Shown: positions 49,151 to 59,400 of the stretch, piece after piece | Numbering within the stretch: the first letter of the stretch is position 1 | Layout of the letters: every line of letters starts with the position of its first letter | Source: Nocardia gamkensis NBRC 108242 | GTDB lineage: Bacteria; Actinomycetota; Actinomycetes; Mycobacteriales; Mycobacteriaceae | Reading direction: 5' to 3' | Assembly: GCF_001612985.1 (NCBI RefSeq) | Contig: NZ_BDBM01000005.1 | Span: 1 to 64,000 of the forward strand | Length of the DNA: 64,000 nt | Program-made: the position numbers and the translations under genes | Notes under the pieces: model-generated | What the model was told of the DNA's origin: nothing | Seen by the model: only the letters and a program-made list of their open reading frames with translations | The model's database searches: none

Positions 49151-49357
49151 TCAGGCGTGCGGTCCGGACTGGTCCGGCGGGACCACCTTCTTGGCGGCCT
49201 CCTTGCCCTTGGCGATCTTGTCGGTGTACTTGCCGTGTGTCTTCTGGTCGATGAAGTCACCGGCCTTGTCCACCGCTGAATTGATCTTGTCGGCGTTCTT
49301 TGCCGCCGCGTCCTTACCCTTGTCGACCAGGCCCTTGACCGTATCCGCGAAACTCAT
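49151..49357 (-). CDS. Rv0909/MT0933-like small antitoxin-type protein, copy 2
   Basis: The protein has 68 residues from ATG at 49357, preceded by AGGAAGGA. It has the family pattern AAAKNADKINSAVDKAGDFIDQKTHGKY and a C-terminal lysine-rich helix. It matches Rv0909 better in length than the copy at 46658. No toxin gene is adjacent. In M. tuberculosis Rv0909 lies near Rv0905-Rv0906, whose homologues are just upstream here, so the neighbourhood is conserved. Confidence 0.85.
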   Translation of the reverse strand: MSFADTVKGLVDKGKDAAAKNADKINSAVDKAGDFIDQKTHGKYTDKIAKGKEAAKKVVPPDQSGPHA

Positions 49358-49395
49358 CGCCGTGATCCTTCCTGTCGCCAACTAGCAGAAGTCGT

Positions 49396-50541
49396 TCACT
49401 CCACATTCTCCCACCAAGAATCCGCAGGTGGGGCACTCGACGGGTCTACACGCTGCCCGGGCACGGGCACCGCGACCTCGGTGCCCGCCGCCCGCGCCGC
49501 TGCCACCATGCGCCGGACCGGCTCGGACCAGCCGTGGAAGGCGAGATTGAAGGTGGCCCAGTGAATGGGCACCAGCAATCCGTGACCGGCATTCCCGCCG
49601 CACAGGTCGGCGTGTGCCCGGACCGCCTCCTCGGGATTCATGTGCACATCCGGCCAGCGCTCGTCGTAGGCGCCGATCGGCAGCAGCGTCAGGTCGAACG
49701 GACCGAGCGCCGCGCCCGCCTCGGCGAACGCCTTGGTGTAGCCGGTGTCGCCCCCGAAGTAGGCGCGCCGCGTCGGCCCGACGATCGACCACGAGGCCCA
49801 CAACGTGGTGTTGCGCAGCAGGCCGCGCCCGGAGAAATGCCGCGCCTCCGTGCAGGTGAGCACGAGATCCACGCCGTCGCGGTCTCGGCCGAGTTCGGTG
49901 AGCGACACCGAACCGCCCCAGTCCAATTCGACGATGCGATCCTCCGGCACACCCCAGTGCCGCAGGTGGGCGCCGATACCGATCGGCACCAGGAACGGCG
50001 CGCTCTGGCGTGCCACCAGCTCCCGCACGGTCCACTTGTCCAGGTGGTCGTAATGATCGTGCGAGATGAGCACCGCGTCGATCGGGGGCAGGTCGGCCAG
50101 CGGCTGCGGCATCGGATGCATCCGCGCGGGCCCGACCAGCGCCGACGGCGAAACTCGCTCGCTCCACACCGGATCGGTGAGAATGCGGTACCCGTCGACC
50201 TCGACCAACGTCGTGGCGTGGCCGTACCAGGTGACGGCGAGCGCGGACGCCGCGGTCGGCTGCTGCGGCGTCCGCAGCGGGATGGGGCCCCGCGGCCTGC
50301 CCGCGTTGCGCTGGGTCAACGCCGAGACCAGCAGCGAGGGAGCCGAACCCGCGACCACCTGGCTACTGGGTTCGGTGTTGTGGAACTGGCGGTCGCGATA
50401 GGTCGCCGCACCCACCGCGTACGGCTGGATCGCCGAGATCGAAGCGCCCATCGCCGAAGGGATGTCCCATACCGCCCGGACCACCCAGGTGATGCCGAGC
50501 GTGCCCGCCGCGGCGCCCGCGATGCGTCTGATGTCCATCAT
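49396..50541 (-). CDS. Metallo-beta-lactamase-fold hydrolase, NAPE-PLD-like (Rv0906-like)
   Basis: The protein has about 381 residues. A short N-terminal hydrophobic segment (AGAAAGTLGITWVVRAVW) may anchor it to the membrane. The catalytic core contains WYGHATTLVEVDG, the metal motif SHDHYDH, EARHFSGRG and IGAYDERW, as in N-acyl phosphatidylethanolamine phospholipase D-like proteins and Rv0906. The start ATG at 50541 overlaps the stop of the enoyl-CoA hydratase gene, so the pair is coupled. The substrate is unknown; a lipid phosphodiester is a family-based guess. Confidence 0.85.
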   Translation of the reverse strand: MMDIRRIAGAAAGTLGITWVVRAVWDIPSAMGASISAIQPYAVGAATYRDRQFHNTEPSSQVVAGSAPSLLVSALTQRNAGRPRGPIPLRTPQQPTAASALAVTWYGHATTLVEVDGYRILTDPVWSERVSPSALVGPARMHPMPQPLADLPPIDAVLISHDHYDHLDKWTVRELVARQSAPFLVPIGIGAHLRHWGVPEDRIVELDWGGSVSLTELGRDRDGVDLVLTCTEARHFSGRGLLRNTTLWASWSIVGPTRRAYFGGDTGYTKAFAEAGAALGPFDLTLLPIGAYDERWPDVHMNPEEAVRAHADLCGGNAGHGLLVPIHWATFNLAFHGWSEPVRRMVAAARAAGTEVAVPVPGQRVDPSSAPPADSWWENVE

Positions 50542-51266
50542 CGCCCCACGAATTTCGCGGCGCGCTTTTCCTGCCTGGCCAAACGACCCTCCTTGGCATC
50601 CTCGCTCGTCCACGCGGCCTCCAGCGCGGCGCGCTGCTGCGCGGTCTCCGGATCGCGCGTTCCGTCATCATTGAGCACCAGCTTCATGTGCCGCAGGGAC
50701 AACGGAGCCAATGCCGCGATCTGCTTGCCCCAGGCCTGCGCGTCGGACGCCGTACCGATCCGGTTGGCGAACCCGAAGGAGTAGGCGTCCGCGGCCGATA
50801 TCTGTTCGGCGCCCAGCAGCACCGTGCGCGCCGGACCGCCGCCGATCAAGGCGACCAACCTGCGCACGGTCCACCGATCCACGCTGATGCCCAGTTTCGC
50901 CGCGGGAATGGCGATGTACGCCTCCGGCGAGACCACCCGCAGGTCCGAAGCGAGCGCCAGTTGCACGCCCGCCCCGATCGCGGCGCCGTTGATCGCCGAA
51001 ATCACCGGGATCGGCACGGATTCGATGGTGTGCAGCGTTTCCAGCCACTCGGACAGGAAATCGCCGGAGTACACCCCGGACAGATCGGCGCCGGCACTGA
51101 AGACCGGGCCGCGCCCGGTCAACACGATGACTCGCGCCTGGTCGGCGACAGCGGCGAGCACGGCCTCGCGCAGCAGCGTCACGAGTTCGTAGTTGAGCGC
51201 GTTGCGGCGCTCTTCCCGCTGAAGTTCGATGGTGACCACGTCACCGTCCCGGCTGACCCCGAGCAT
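50538..51266 (-). CDS. echA6: Enoyl-CoA hydratase/isomerase family protein EchA6
   Basis: The protein has 242 residues from ATG at 51266, with GGGGAGG upstream. It has the crotonase fold with oxyanion stretches SAGADLSG and NGAAIGAGVQLALASDLRVV. It matches M. tuberculosis EchA6 (Rv0905) in length and motifs, and has the same neighbours (Rv0906-like, accD3). EchA6 lacks the catalytic glutamates and passes acyl-CoA to FAS-II for mycolate synthesis; here the positions also lack an obvious Glu pair. The metallo-hydrolase gene starts inside its stop codon. Confidence 0.85.
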   Translation of the reverse strand: MLGVSRDGDVVTIELQREERRNALNYELVTLLREAVLAAVADQARVIVLTGRGPVFSAGADLSGVYSGDFLSEWLETLHTIESVPIPVISAINGAAIGAGVQLALASDLRVVSPEAYIAIPAAKLGISVDRWTVRRLVALIGGGPARTVLLGAEQISAADAYSFGFANRIGTASDAQAWGKQIAALAPLSLRHMKLVLNDDGTRDPETAQQRAALEAAWTSEDAKEGRLARQEKRAAKFVGR

Positions 51267-51355
51267 GCGACCTCCCCGACTGAACGGTCCGTCTGATCTC
51301 TTCACTCTGCCACAGGGGACTACCCATTCCGCGCCGGGCGATACGATCACCGGCT

Positions 51356-52459
51356 GTGCCGACCGACTTCGACATCCTGGTGATCGGCGCTGGTCAGGCG
51401 GGACTGTCGGCCGGTTATCACCTCCAGCGCCTCGGGCTGCGGCCCGAACGGCACTTCCTGCTCGTCGATCGCTCCCCCGGGCCCGGCGGCGCGTGGCAGT
51501 TCCGCTGGCCCTCCCTCACCTTGGACACGGTCAACCGGGTGCACGACCTGCCCGGCATGTCGTTCGCCGAGACCTTGCCGCCGGGTTCGTCGTCCGCGCC
51601 CGCGGCATCCGCTGTGCCGCACTACTACGAGCTGTACGAGAAGCGGTTCGACCTGCGGGTTCACCGCCGGGTATCGGTCACTGTGGTCTGTGATCGCACC
51701 GAGGAAGGCGACCCGGCCGATCGCGGCGCGGTGCTCGGCGCGGAGACCGACGCGTCCGGGCTCATCCGGGTTCGCGGCCTGATCAACTGCACCGGCACCT
51801 GGGAGAATCCGTTCGTTCCGCACTATCCCGGAGCGCAGACGTTCACCGGTCGCCAGCTGCACACCCACGACTATCACAGTGCCGCGGAATTCGCGGGCAA
51901 GCACGTCGTGGTGGTCGGCGGCGGCATATCGGCCGTTCAGCTGCTCGACGAGATCTCCCAGGTCACCACGACGACCTGGGTCACGAGAACACCGCCGCGC
52001 TTCCGCGAGGGGCCGTTCACCGAAGAGGCGGGGCGAGCCGCGGTCGCGATGGTCGAGGACCGGGTCCGGCGCGGGCTGCCGCCGGGATCGGTGGTCTCGG
52101 TCACCGGGCTGCGGCTCGACGACCGGTTACGAGCGGCACGAGATCGCGGCGCGCTCACCCGTCTGCCGATGTTCGAGCGCATCGAGCCCGGCGGCGTGCG
52201 GTGGGCCGACGGAACCTTTCAGCAGGCGGACGTGATCCTGTGGGCCACCGGCTTCCGCAGCGCCCTCGACCACCTCGCGCCGCTGCGACTGCGCGGGCCC
52301 GGCGGCGGCATCACCATGTCGGGACGGCTGGCCACCCAGGTAGCCGCCGATCCGCGCATCCATCTGATCGGCTACGGGCCGTCGGCCAGCACCGTGGGCG
52401 CCAACCGCGCGGGGCGTACGGCGGCGCTGGAACTCACCCGGCATCTCGGACTGCGCTGA
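51356..52459 (+). CDS. Flavin-containing NAD(P)/FAD-dependent oxidoreductase
   Basis: The protein has 367 residues from GTG at 51356. Motifs are the FAD Rossmann fold (LVIGAGQAGLSAGYHLQRLG), GPGGAWQFRWPSL, a second nucleotide-binding site VVVGGGISAVQLLDEI, and ILWATGFRSALDHLAPLRL near the end. This pattern belongs to the flavoprotein monooxygenase-like putative oxidoreductases common in Nocardia and Mycobacterium. The substrate is unknown. It is divergent from echA6 with 89 bases between the starts. Confidence 0.82.
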   Translation: MPTDFDILVIGAGQAGLSAGYHLQRLGLRPERHFLLVDRSPGPGGAWQFRWPSLTLDTVNRVHDLPGMSFAETLPPGSSSAPAASAVPHYYELYEKRFDLRVHRRVSVTVVCDRTEEGDPADRGAVLGAETDASGLIRVRGLINCTGTWENPFVPHYPGAQTFTGRQLHTHDYHSAAEFAGKHVVVVGGGISAVQLLDEISQVTTTTWVTRTPPRFREGPFTEEAGRAAVAMVEDRVRRGLPPGSVVSVTGLRLDDRLRAARDRGALTRLPMFERIEPGGVRWADGTFQQADVILWATGFRSALDHLAPLRLRGPGGGITMSGRLATQVAADPRIHLIGYGPSASTVGANRAGRTAALELTRHLGLR

Positions 52460-52478
52460 CGGTGCGCGGCCCGAGTCG

Positions 52479-53336
52479 TCAGTCGATCAGTCCGAGCGTG
52501 AGCGTATCCGGGTCCCCGCCGATGCGCGAACCGCTGTCCAGGCCGTTGATCGCGTCCATCTGCTCCGCGGTCAGCTCGAAGCCGAACACGTCGAAGTTCT
52601 CCGCGATCCGCGACGGCGTCACCGACTTCGGGATGACGACGTTGCCCAGTTGCAGATGCCAGCGGATGATCACCTGCGCGGGCGTGCGACCGACCTCGGC
52701 GGCCACCTGGGCGATGGTGGCGTCGTCGAGCAGTGTGCCCTGTCCGAGCGGACTCCACGCCTCGGTCGCGATCGCATTGGCGGCGTGGAACTCACGCAGT
52801 TCGCGCTGCGCCAAGCTGGGGTGCAGCTCGATCTGGTTCACCACCGGGATCTCACCGGTCTCGGCGATGAGCCGCTGGATGTGCGCGACCGTGAAGTTCG
52901 AGACGCCGATCGACCGCACCCGGCCCTGTGACTTCAGCGCCTGGAAGGCGCGGAAGGTGTCCACGAAGCGGTCGGCCACGGCCACCGGCCAGTGGATGAG
53001 GTAGAGGTCGAGGTAGTCGAGGCCGAGCCGCTGCATGCTGGCGTCGAACGCGCGCAGCGTCGAGTCGTAGCCCTGGTCGGAGTTCCACAGCTTGGTGGTG
53101 ACGTAGATCTCGTCGCGGGGCAGGCCGTATTCCCGGATCGCCCGGCCGGTGCCCTCCTCGTTTCCGTAGATCGCGGCGGTATCGATGCTGCGGTAGCCAA
53201 CCTCGAGCGCGGTGGTGACGACCGAGAAGACGTCCTCGGCGGGTACCTGGAATACGCCGAAGCCGAGCTGCGGGATCACGTTCCCGTCGTTCAGCACGAT
53301 CGAGGGAACGGTGCTGGTCTCGCTTTTGAAGGTCAC
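52479..53336 (-). CDS. Aldo/keto reductase
   Basis: The protein has 285 residues from a GTG start at 53336; longer in-frame starts add low-quality sequence. The AKR tetrad is present: Asp in YRSIDTAAIYGNEEG together with Tyr, Lys in VTTKLWN, and His in LIHWP. The C-terminal NADPH-binding block is IPKSVTPSRIAENFDVFGFEL. It would reduce aldehydes and ketones with NADPH. The family is close to 2,5-diketo-D-gluconate reductases. It is convergent with the flavin oxidoreductase, 19 bases apart. Confidence 0.92.
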   Translation of the reverse strand: MTFKSETSTVPSIVLNDGNVIPQLGFGVFQVPAEDVFSVVTTALEVGYRSIDTAAIYGNEEGTGRAIREYGLPRDEIYVTTKLWNSDQGYDSTLRAFDASMQRLGLDYLDLYLIHWPVAVADRFVDTFRAFQALKSQGRVRSIGVSNFTVAHIQRLIAETGEIPVVNQIELHPSLAQRELREFHAANAIATEAWSPLGQGTLLDDATIAQVAAEVGRTPAQVIIRWHLQLGNVVIPKSVTPSRIAENFDVFGFELTAEQMDAINGLDSGSRIGGDPDTLTLGLID

Positions 53337-53418
53337 ATTCCGACGGTAGAAGTGTGGCGGCGAACCGTCAATCACGCGCTCTGGTGTGTTGGCCTGCAAT
53401 TTGCTGGTAAACCTGCGG

Positions 53419-55014
53419 TCAGCCCGTCATACCGGGCAGACCCAACCGCCGGTACCGCGCTTGGCGCGCCGCGAGCAACTCCGGTTCCGGCCGTGCGCGC
53501 AAGGTCGCCAGTTCGAGCGCGATCGCGGCGACCATCCGCCGGGCGAAGTCCACCGGTTCGTCCGCCGCGTCGGGAAACTCCGGCACGATCCGGTCCACCA
53601 CGCCGTCGTCCAGCAGGTCGGCGGCACCGATCCGTTGTGTCGCGGCCAACTCCGCAGCATGGTCGGTGTCGCGGAAGACGATGGCGCTCGCTCCTTCCGG
53701 CGGCAGCGGGGCGAGCCACGCGTGCGTTGCGGCGAGTACCCGGTCGGCGGGCAACAGCGCCAGCGCGCCGCCGCCGGTGCCCTGGCCGAGCAGCACCGAG
53801 ACGGTCGGGGTGTCCAGCGTCACCAGATCGGCGATGCAGCGGGCGATCTCGGGTGCCAGTCCGCGCTCCTCCGCCTCCTTCGACAGCGCCGCGCCCACCG
53901 TGTCGATGACCAGTACCAGCGGCAGCCGCAACTCCCGAGCAAGCGCCATACTGCGCCGCGCCTCACGCAGCGCGGCCGGGCCCATGGTGTTCTCGCCCTG
54001 CTGGCCGCGCCGGTCGTGCCCGAACACCACGCACGGCCTGCCCCGGAAACGACCGAGGGCGAGCACGGCGGTGCGATCGGACTCGCCCTGACCGGTGCCA
54101 CTGAGCGGAACTCTTTGCGTCACATGACGTAAGAGCTCCCGGATGCCGGGACGCTCCGGGCGGCGGGAGATCAGAACCGACTGCCACACCCGATCGTCCG
54201 CAGCACGGCTTCGCCCTTCGTCCAGCCGAAATCGTTCTGCTTCAACACTTTCAGAATCCTGAGCATGGTCCAGCGCGACCGAGCGCTGCGGCCGCGGCGC
54301 GATCCGCTCGGAATCCAACTGCGCCGCAGCGGAATCGGGCAGCCCGATGCCGCTGAACACGCTCAGTGCGCGATGGGCGATGCGGCGGAAGACCGGGATC
54401 GTCAGGACGCCGTCGATGACGCCGCGGCGATACAAGTTCTCCGCGGTCTGCACGCCTTCCGGAAAAGGCCTGCCGTACAACGCTTGATAGACCCGAGGGC
54501 CGAGAAACCCAATGAGCGCGCCGGGCTCGGCGAACGTGATGTGGCCCAACGAGCCCCAGGAAGCGAAAACGCCGCCCATCGTCGGGTTGCGGAGGTAGAC
54601 CACGTAGGGATGACCCGCCGACTTGTGGGCCGCCACGGCACCGGCGATCTTCACCATCTGCACGAAGGCGACGGTGCCCTCCTGCATCCTGGTCCCACCG
54701 GAGGTCGGCGAAGCGACCAGCGGCAGTCCCAGTTCGGTGGCGCGCTCGACCACCGAGACGATCCGCTCCGCAGCGGCCACGCCGATCGAGCCGGCCAGGA
54801 ACCCGAACTCGCAGGCGATCACGGCCACGCGGCGACCGCGCAGCAGCCCTTCGCCGGTGAGCACCGATTCGTCGGTACCCGCCGCGACCGCCGCCTTTCG
54901 CAAGGCATCGCGGTACTGCGGGGAAGCGGCCACCGTCACCGGCGGCCGGTCCCAGCTGACGAACGAGTCCGTGTCGAGCAGCTGCTCGAGTAACTCTCGC
55001 GCCGAAGTACGCAC
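53419..55014 (-). CDS. accD3: Acyl-CoA carboxylase carboxyltransferase-like protein AccD3
   Basis: The 531-residue protein joins a beta-type carboxyltransferase half (SPTSGGTRMQEG, NPTMGGVFASWG) and an alpha-type half (QQGENTMGPAALREARR, IDTVGAALSKEAEERG, LLGQGTGGGALAL), like M. tuberculosis Rv0904c. The start is GTG at 55014. No biotin carboxylase or zinc ribbon is present. The enzyme would carboxylate an acyl-CoA, but the physiological partner of AccD3 is not established. The gene neighbours echA6 and the Rv0906-like gene as in mycobacteria. Confidence 0.88.
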   Translation of the reverse strand: MRTSARELLEQLLDTDSFVSWDRPPVTVAASPQYRDALRKAAVAAGTDESVLTGEGLLRGRRVAVIACEFGFLAGSIGVAAAERIVSVVERATELGLPLVASPTSGGTRMQEGTVAFVQMVKIAGAVAAHKSAGHPYVVYLRNPTMGGVFASWGSLGHITFAEPGALIGFLGPRVYQALYGRPFPEGVQTAENLYRRGVIDGVLTIPVFRRIAHRALSVFSGIGLPDSAAAQLDSERIAPRPQRSVALDHAQDSESVEAERFRLDEGRSRAADDRVWQSVLISRRPERPGIRELLRHVTQRVPLSGTGQGESDRTAVLALGRFRGRPCVVFGHDRRGQQGENTMGPAALREARRSMALARELRLPLVLVIDTVGAALSKEAEERGLAPEIARCIADLVTLDTPTVSVLLGQGTGGGALALLPADRVLAATHAWLAPLPPEGASAIVFRDTDHAAELAATQRIGAADLLDDGVVDRIVPEFPDAADEPVDFARRMVAAIALELATLRARPEPELLAARQARYRRLGLPGMTG

Positions 55015-55065
55015 CGGGCGAGCCTATCCGGCCCTACCCGGTGCTCCGGCGAGCCGCGCGAGCAC

Positions 55066-55668
55066 TCAGTAGCCCTGCATCACCTTGCGCAGCGCGTACT
55101 CGGTGAGCGCGACCAGCGCCTGCTTGGCCGGCTCACGACGACGCGCGTCGATGGACAGGATCGGCACATCGGCGGGCACGGCGAGCGCCTGCCGGATGTC
55201 CTCGATCGGGTACCGCGGCGCGTCGTCGAATTCGTTGAGCGCCACCAGGAAGGGCAGGCCGCGCGCTTCGAAGTAGTCGACGGCCGCGAAGCTGTCCTCC
55301 AACCTGCGGGTGTCGACCAGCACGACGGCGCCGATGGCGCCACGGATCAGGTCGTCCCACATGAACCAGAACCGATACTGGCCGGGCGTGCCGAACAGGT
55401 ACAACACCAGATCGTCGGCGAGACTGATCCGGCCGAAGTCCATCGCCACCGTGGTGGTCGACTTCATCGGAATGCCGGTCAGGTTGTCGATCCCGGCGCT
55501 GGCATTGGTCACCAACGCCTCGGTGCGCAGCGGAACGATCTCCGACACAGCACCGACCAACGTGGTCTTCCCGACGCCGAAGCCACCGGCGACCACGATC
55601 TTCGCCGATGTCGGCTTGCTGGTACGGGTGTCGACCTGCGCCGTCGAATCAAATACGCCGGAGTCCAC
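55066..55668 (-). CDS. cvnD: Conservon GTP-binding protein CvnD
   Basis: The 200-residue Ras-like small GTPase of the actinobacterial conservon has the P-loop GGFGVGKTT near residue 30, a DTRRL stretch and the guanine-specificity motif NEFD near residue 140. The YLFGTPGQYRFWFMWDDL block matches the G3 (DxxG-like) region typical of CvnD, with the usual change to GTPGQ. It is the fourth gene of the cvn set and overlaps cvnC by 20 bases. It would act at the membrane with CvnA-C as a GPCR-like switch. Confidence 0.93.
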   Translation of the reverse strand: MDSGVFDSTAQVDTRTSKPTSAKIVVAGGFGVGKTTLVGAVSEIVPLRTEALVTNASAGIDNLTGIPMKSTTTVAMDFGRISLADDLVLYLFGTPGQYRFWFMWDDLIRGAIGAVVLVDTRRLEDSFAAVDYFEARGLPFLVALNEFDDAPRYPIEDIRQALAVPADVPILSIDARRREPAKQALVALTEYALRKVMQGY

Positions 55669-56023
55669 TGAGAACCCTTTCGATCAGCTCGCGACGCTCA
55701 TCGTCGCTGGAATCGTCTTTCAAAGTCGCCGATACGCGTACGTGCCCGGCCTCGATCAAATCGGCCACGAGCACACGGGCCACCCCGATAGGGATGCCCA
55801 ATCGGGCTGCTACCTCGGCAACGGACGGCGATTCTCTGCACAACTCCACGATTGACGTCTCGATGTTGGTCAGTTCGAACTGCCGCTCGAGGGCGACCGG
55901 ATGCGATGCGACGAGAGCCTCCAACGCCAACTCGACCGCGGGCCTGGTACGGCCTGCGGTCAGCGAGTATGGGCGTACGAGGCTCGGCTCGGCGCTCCCC
56001 ACGCGGTGATCTTCTATGTCCAT
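55649..56023 (-). CDS. cvnC: Conservon DUF742 protein CvnC
   Basis: The 124-residue protein from ATG at 56023 (GGTGGG upstream) has the DUF742 fold: SLVRPYSLTAGRTRP near the start, then a winged helix (VAEVAARLGIPIGVARVLVADLIEAGHVRV). It lies 7 bases after cvnB, and its 3' end overlaps cvnD. It would bridge the receptor kinase and the GTPase and may bind DNA. Confidence 0.92.
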   Translation of the reverse strand: MDIEDHRVGSAEPSLVRPYSLTAGRTRPAVELALEALVASHPVALERQFELTNIETSIVELCRESPSVAEVAARLGIPIGVARVLVADLIEAGHVRVSATLKDDSSDDERRELIERVLSGLRRI

Positions 56024-56030
56024 CCCACCA

Positions 56031-56444
56031 TCAGGAACCCATCGTGACGCGTGGCGTGGCCTGAACAGTCTGGCCAACACGCTCGACCAACAGAGCCATC
56101 TCGTAACCGACCTGACCGATGTCACACGAAGTGTTGGTCAGCACCGCGAGATAGGAACCGTCGCCGACAGCCATGAGTAGCAGGTAGCCGTGCTCCATCT
56201 CCACGACGGACTGGAGCACGGTGCCGCCCTCGAACAGATTCGAGACGCCGACCGACAGGCTGGCCAGACCGGCCGTGACGGCCGAGAGCTGTTCGGCGCG
56301 GTCGACGGGCAGCTGGGCACTCGCGGCCATGAGTAGGCCGTCCGCCGAGACCAGGACGGCATGGGCTACGCCAGGAACCTCGTTGGCAAAGTTCGAAACC
56401 AGCCAATCCAGCTGACGATTCGTACCACCTAGATCGGGGTTCAT
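56031..56444 (-). CDS. cvnB: Conservon roadblock/LC7 protein CvnB
   Basis: The 137-residue protein has the roadblock/LC7 fold ([29 protein letters not shown], then a [22 protein letters not shown] strand pair). It overlaps cvnA by 4 bases, so translation is coupled. As in MglB-MglA, it is the likely regulator of the GTPase CvnD. Confidence 0.93.
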   Translation of the reverse strand: MNPDLGGTNRQLDWLVSNFANEVPGVAHAVLVSADGLLMAASAQLPVDRAEQLSAVTAGLASLSVGVSNLFEGGTVLQSVVEMEHGYLLLMAVGDGSYLAVLTNTSCDIGQVGYEMALLVERVGQTVQATPRVTMGS

Positions 56445-59400
56445 CGGTCTCCTTTATCTCCGGTTAGGTTCATTGCTCTCATTGCGCGGCCATCCCGGAC
56501 GCCCTGCTGGTGACGACTCAAGCTGGACCTGATCGTTTCTGGGTCACGGCGCGGCGCCCGATCCGCCGTACCGCTTACGCCGCCGGGGACAAGCCTTCCG
56601 CCCGGATTGCGTTGCGGCAAGCCCGCCGCCGTTTTCGTCTCGGGCTGCGCCTCACTGGCGCGCCGAGCCGCTTGCCAACCTTCGTCACCCGGCGATTCGA
56701 AGGAGGCGGCCACCTGGGACCGATCCGCGCTGGGATCCGACAGCCACGCCGACATCATCTCGGCGAAGATCGGCGTTCCGCCCATCGACGCCCCCGACTC
56801 GTCCGCGGGCTGCAACCTGGTCTGGAAGAACGAGGCCGTCTTGGCCGGGTTGGACCGGAAGCTGTGCTTGCCGGGATCACGCCCTGGTGCGGTGGCGGGC
56901 TGATCTTCGCTCGCGGCGTGCTGGCCGCGTTGCGGCAGCGCGATGCCCGGCGGCACCGGCTGGCGCTGCGGCGCTTGCGCGCCCGGCTGCCGTTGCGGCA
57001 GACCGGTCAGCCCGCTCTCGCGCTGCGGCGGGCTCGACGGTGCGGGCGGACGCTGCGGCAGACCGTTCACCGCACCCGCCTCACGCTGCGGCAGACCACC
57101 CGTCGCGTCACGCTGCGGCAGACCGTTCGAAGCCGAATCCCGTTGCGGCAGACCGTTGACAGCGGGCAGCGCGCCGGAGCCCGGCTCACGCTGCGGCAAG
57201 CCGTTGACGGAATCACGTTGCGGAAGGCGATGGGCGCCGGTCTCCCGCTGCGGAAGACCACCGGTGGGTTCGCGCTGTGGCAGCCCACCGGGCGCGGCGT
57301 CGCGCTGCGGTAGATCGGGCGCCGGATGCCGCGGCGGCAGGCCGGTCGATCCCGGCTCACGCTGCGGCAGACCACCCAAAGCCGACTCACGCGACGGCAA
57401 ACCGGTGGAACCCGGCTCACGCGAGGGCAGACCCGTCGATCCCGGCTCACGCGACGGCAGACCCGTCGAACCCGGCTCACGCTGCGGCAAACCCCCCAAA
57501 GCCGACTCACGCTGCGGAAGGCCACCGGCGGACTCACGCTGCGGCAGACCGGTGGGACCCGGCTCACGCGAGGGCAGACCGCCTAAGGCCGACTCACGCT
57601 GCGGCAAACCGGTGGGACCCGGCTCACGCGAGGGCAGACCACCCAAAGCCGACTCACGCGACGGCAAACCGGTGGAACCCGGCTCACGCGACGGCAGACC
57701 CGTCGATCCCGGCTCACGCTGCGGCAAGCCGCCCAAAGCCGACTCACGCTGCGGCAACCCACCGGAAGCCGAGTCACGCTGCGGCGCACCGTTCGAACCC
57801 AGCTGCCGCTGCGGTAGGCCGGTCGGACCGGTGGAACCCGGCTCACGCTGCGGAAGGCCACCGGCGGACTCACGCTGCGGCAGACCACCCAAACCGCTTT
57901 CCCGCGGCGGCAGACCACCCAGACCGGTCTCGCGCGGCGGCAGACCGCTCGCCGGGTCGCGCTGCGGCAGGCCGCCGGAAGCGGCTTCGCGCTGCGGCAG
58001 GCCGCTGGACGCGTCCCGCTGCGGCACGCCGTTGGTGCCCGGCTGCCGCTGCGGTAGACCGGTGCTCGGCTGCGGCACACCATTGGCACCCGGCTGACGC
58101 AGGGGCAGTTCGCCCGAGTTCGGGTCGCGCGGCGGCAGGCCCGAACCGGACTGCTCCGCGGGACCACCGGGCTGGCGCGGCGGCGGACCGCCAGGGGTGA
58201 GGTTGCGCTTGGGCAGATTGGCCGCGGCCAGCTTGCCACGCTGCGGACCGCTCGGCGCCTGCTGTCCGGGCGCGGGCCGCAGGCTGGTCGCCGACTGCTG
58301 CGCCTCCGAGCGCATACCGCTCGACGACATCGCCGAACCCGGCTGCCGCTGCGGCAGTCCGCCGGGGCCGGTGGGGATCGGACCGCTGGGCGTGCCGGTG
58401 GGCTTGGCGCCGGCGACCGGAATCGGGCCGCTCACCCCGGGATCGACAGTGACCATGACATTGCCCCCAGGAGTCCGGGTGACGGCCCGCATCTGCATGG
58501 ACGACGGACGCTGCGGCGCGGCGGCCTGCGGCGAGGGCTGCGGGGTGACGGGCTGCGGCTGCGGGGTGACGGCCTGCGCCGCGCTCGGCTTGCCCGCGAC
58601 GATCAGTCCGACCGGCACGTGCACGGTCACCGTCACGCCGGGATCGCGCGCGGTGTCGAAGGTCGGGCGCAGCCGCACGGTGAGACCGTGCCGCTCGGCG
58701 AGCCTGCCGACCACGAACAGACCCATGTGGCGGGCCGTGTCCGGCCCCGGCTCGGCGGTCTGCTCCAAGCGGTAATTGATGTCGGCCATCTCGGCGGGCG
58801 GCATACCGATGCCGCGGTCGGCCACCTCGATGAGCAGGCCCTGATCGTGCGCCTGCGCGAAAGTGAACTTGACGTCGGTCTCCGGCGGCGAGGCGCGCAG
58901 CGCGTTGTCCAGCAGTTCGGCGAACAGGTGCGCGAGGTCGGAGGCGGCGGGTTCCTTCAGCGAACCGCGCGGCGTGGCGCCGAGCTTCACGCGCTCGTAG
59001 TCCTCGACCTCGGAGATCGCGGCACGCAGCACGTCGGCGATCTCGACCGGGGCGGACTTGGCGCGGCGCTGCCTGGTGCCGGCCAGAATCAGCAGGTTGT
59101 CGCCGTTGCGGCGCATGCGGGCGGCGAGGTGGTCGAGCCGGAAGAGGTTCTCCAGCAGGCGCGGGTCCTTCTCGTCGTACTCCATCGCCTCGATGAGGGT
59201 GAGCTGATGGTCGACGAGCGACTTCGAGCGCCGCGCCAGGGTCTCGAACATGTCGTTGACCTGCGAACGCATCTTCGCCTGATCACTCGCCAGGCGCAGC
59301 GCCTGGCCGTGGATGTCGTCGACCGCGCGGGCCAGCTGGCCGATCTCCTCGGTGCTGCGCACCGGCATCGGCTCCAGCGGCACCTCTTCCGGCGAGGCGC

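Noticed and set aside
46680..49385. Plus-strand 901-codon frame
   Set aside because: Antisense to ligD and its flanking small genes, with no recognisable domain.
56943..58097. Plus-strand 384-codon frame with a regular Cys-Gly-Arg-Pro repeat
   Set aside because: It is the mirror of the GLPQR repeats in cvnA. The minus-strand frame is joined to a clear kinase and overlaps cvnB in operon fashion, so the cysteine-rich reading is a shadow.
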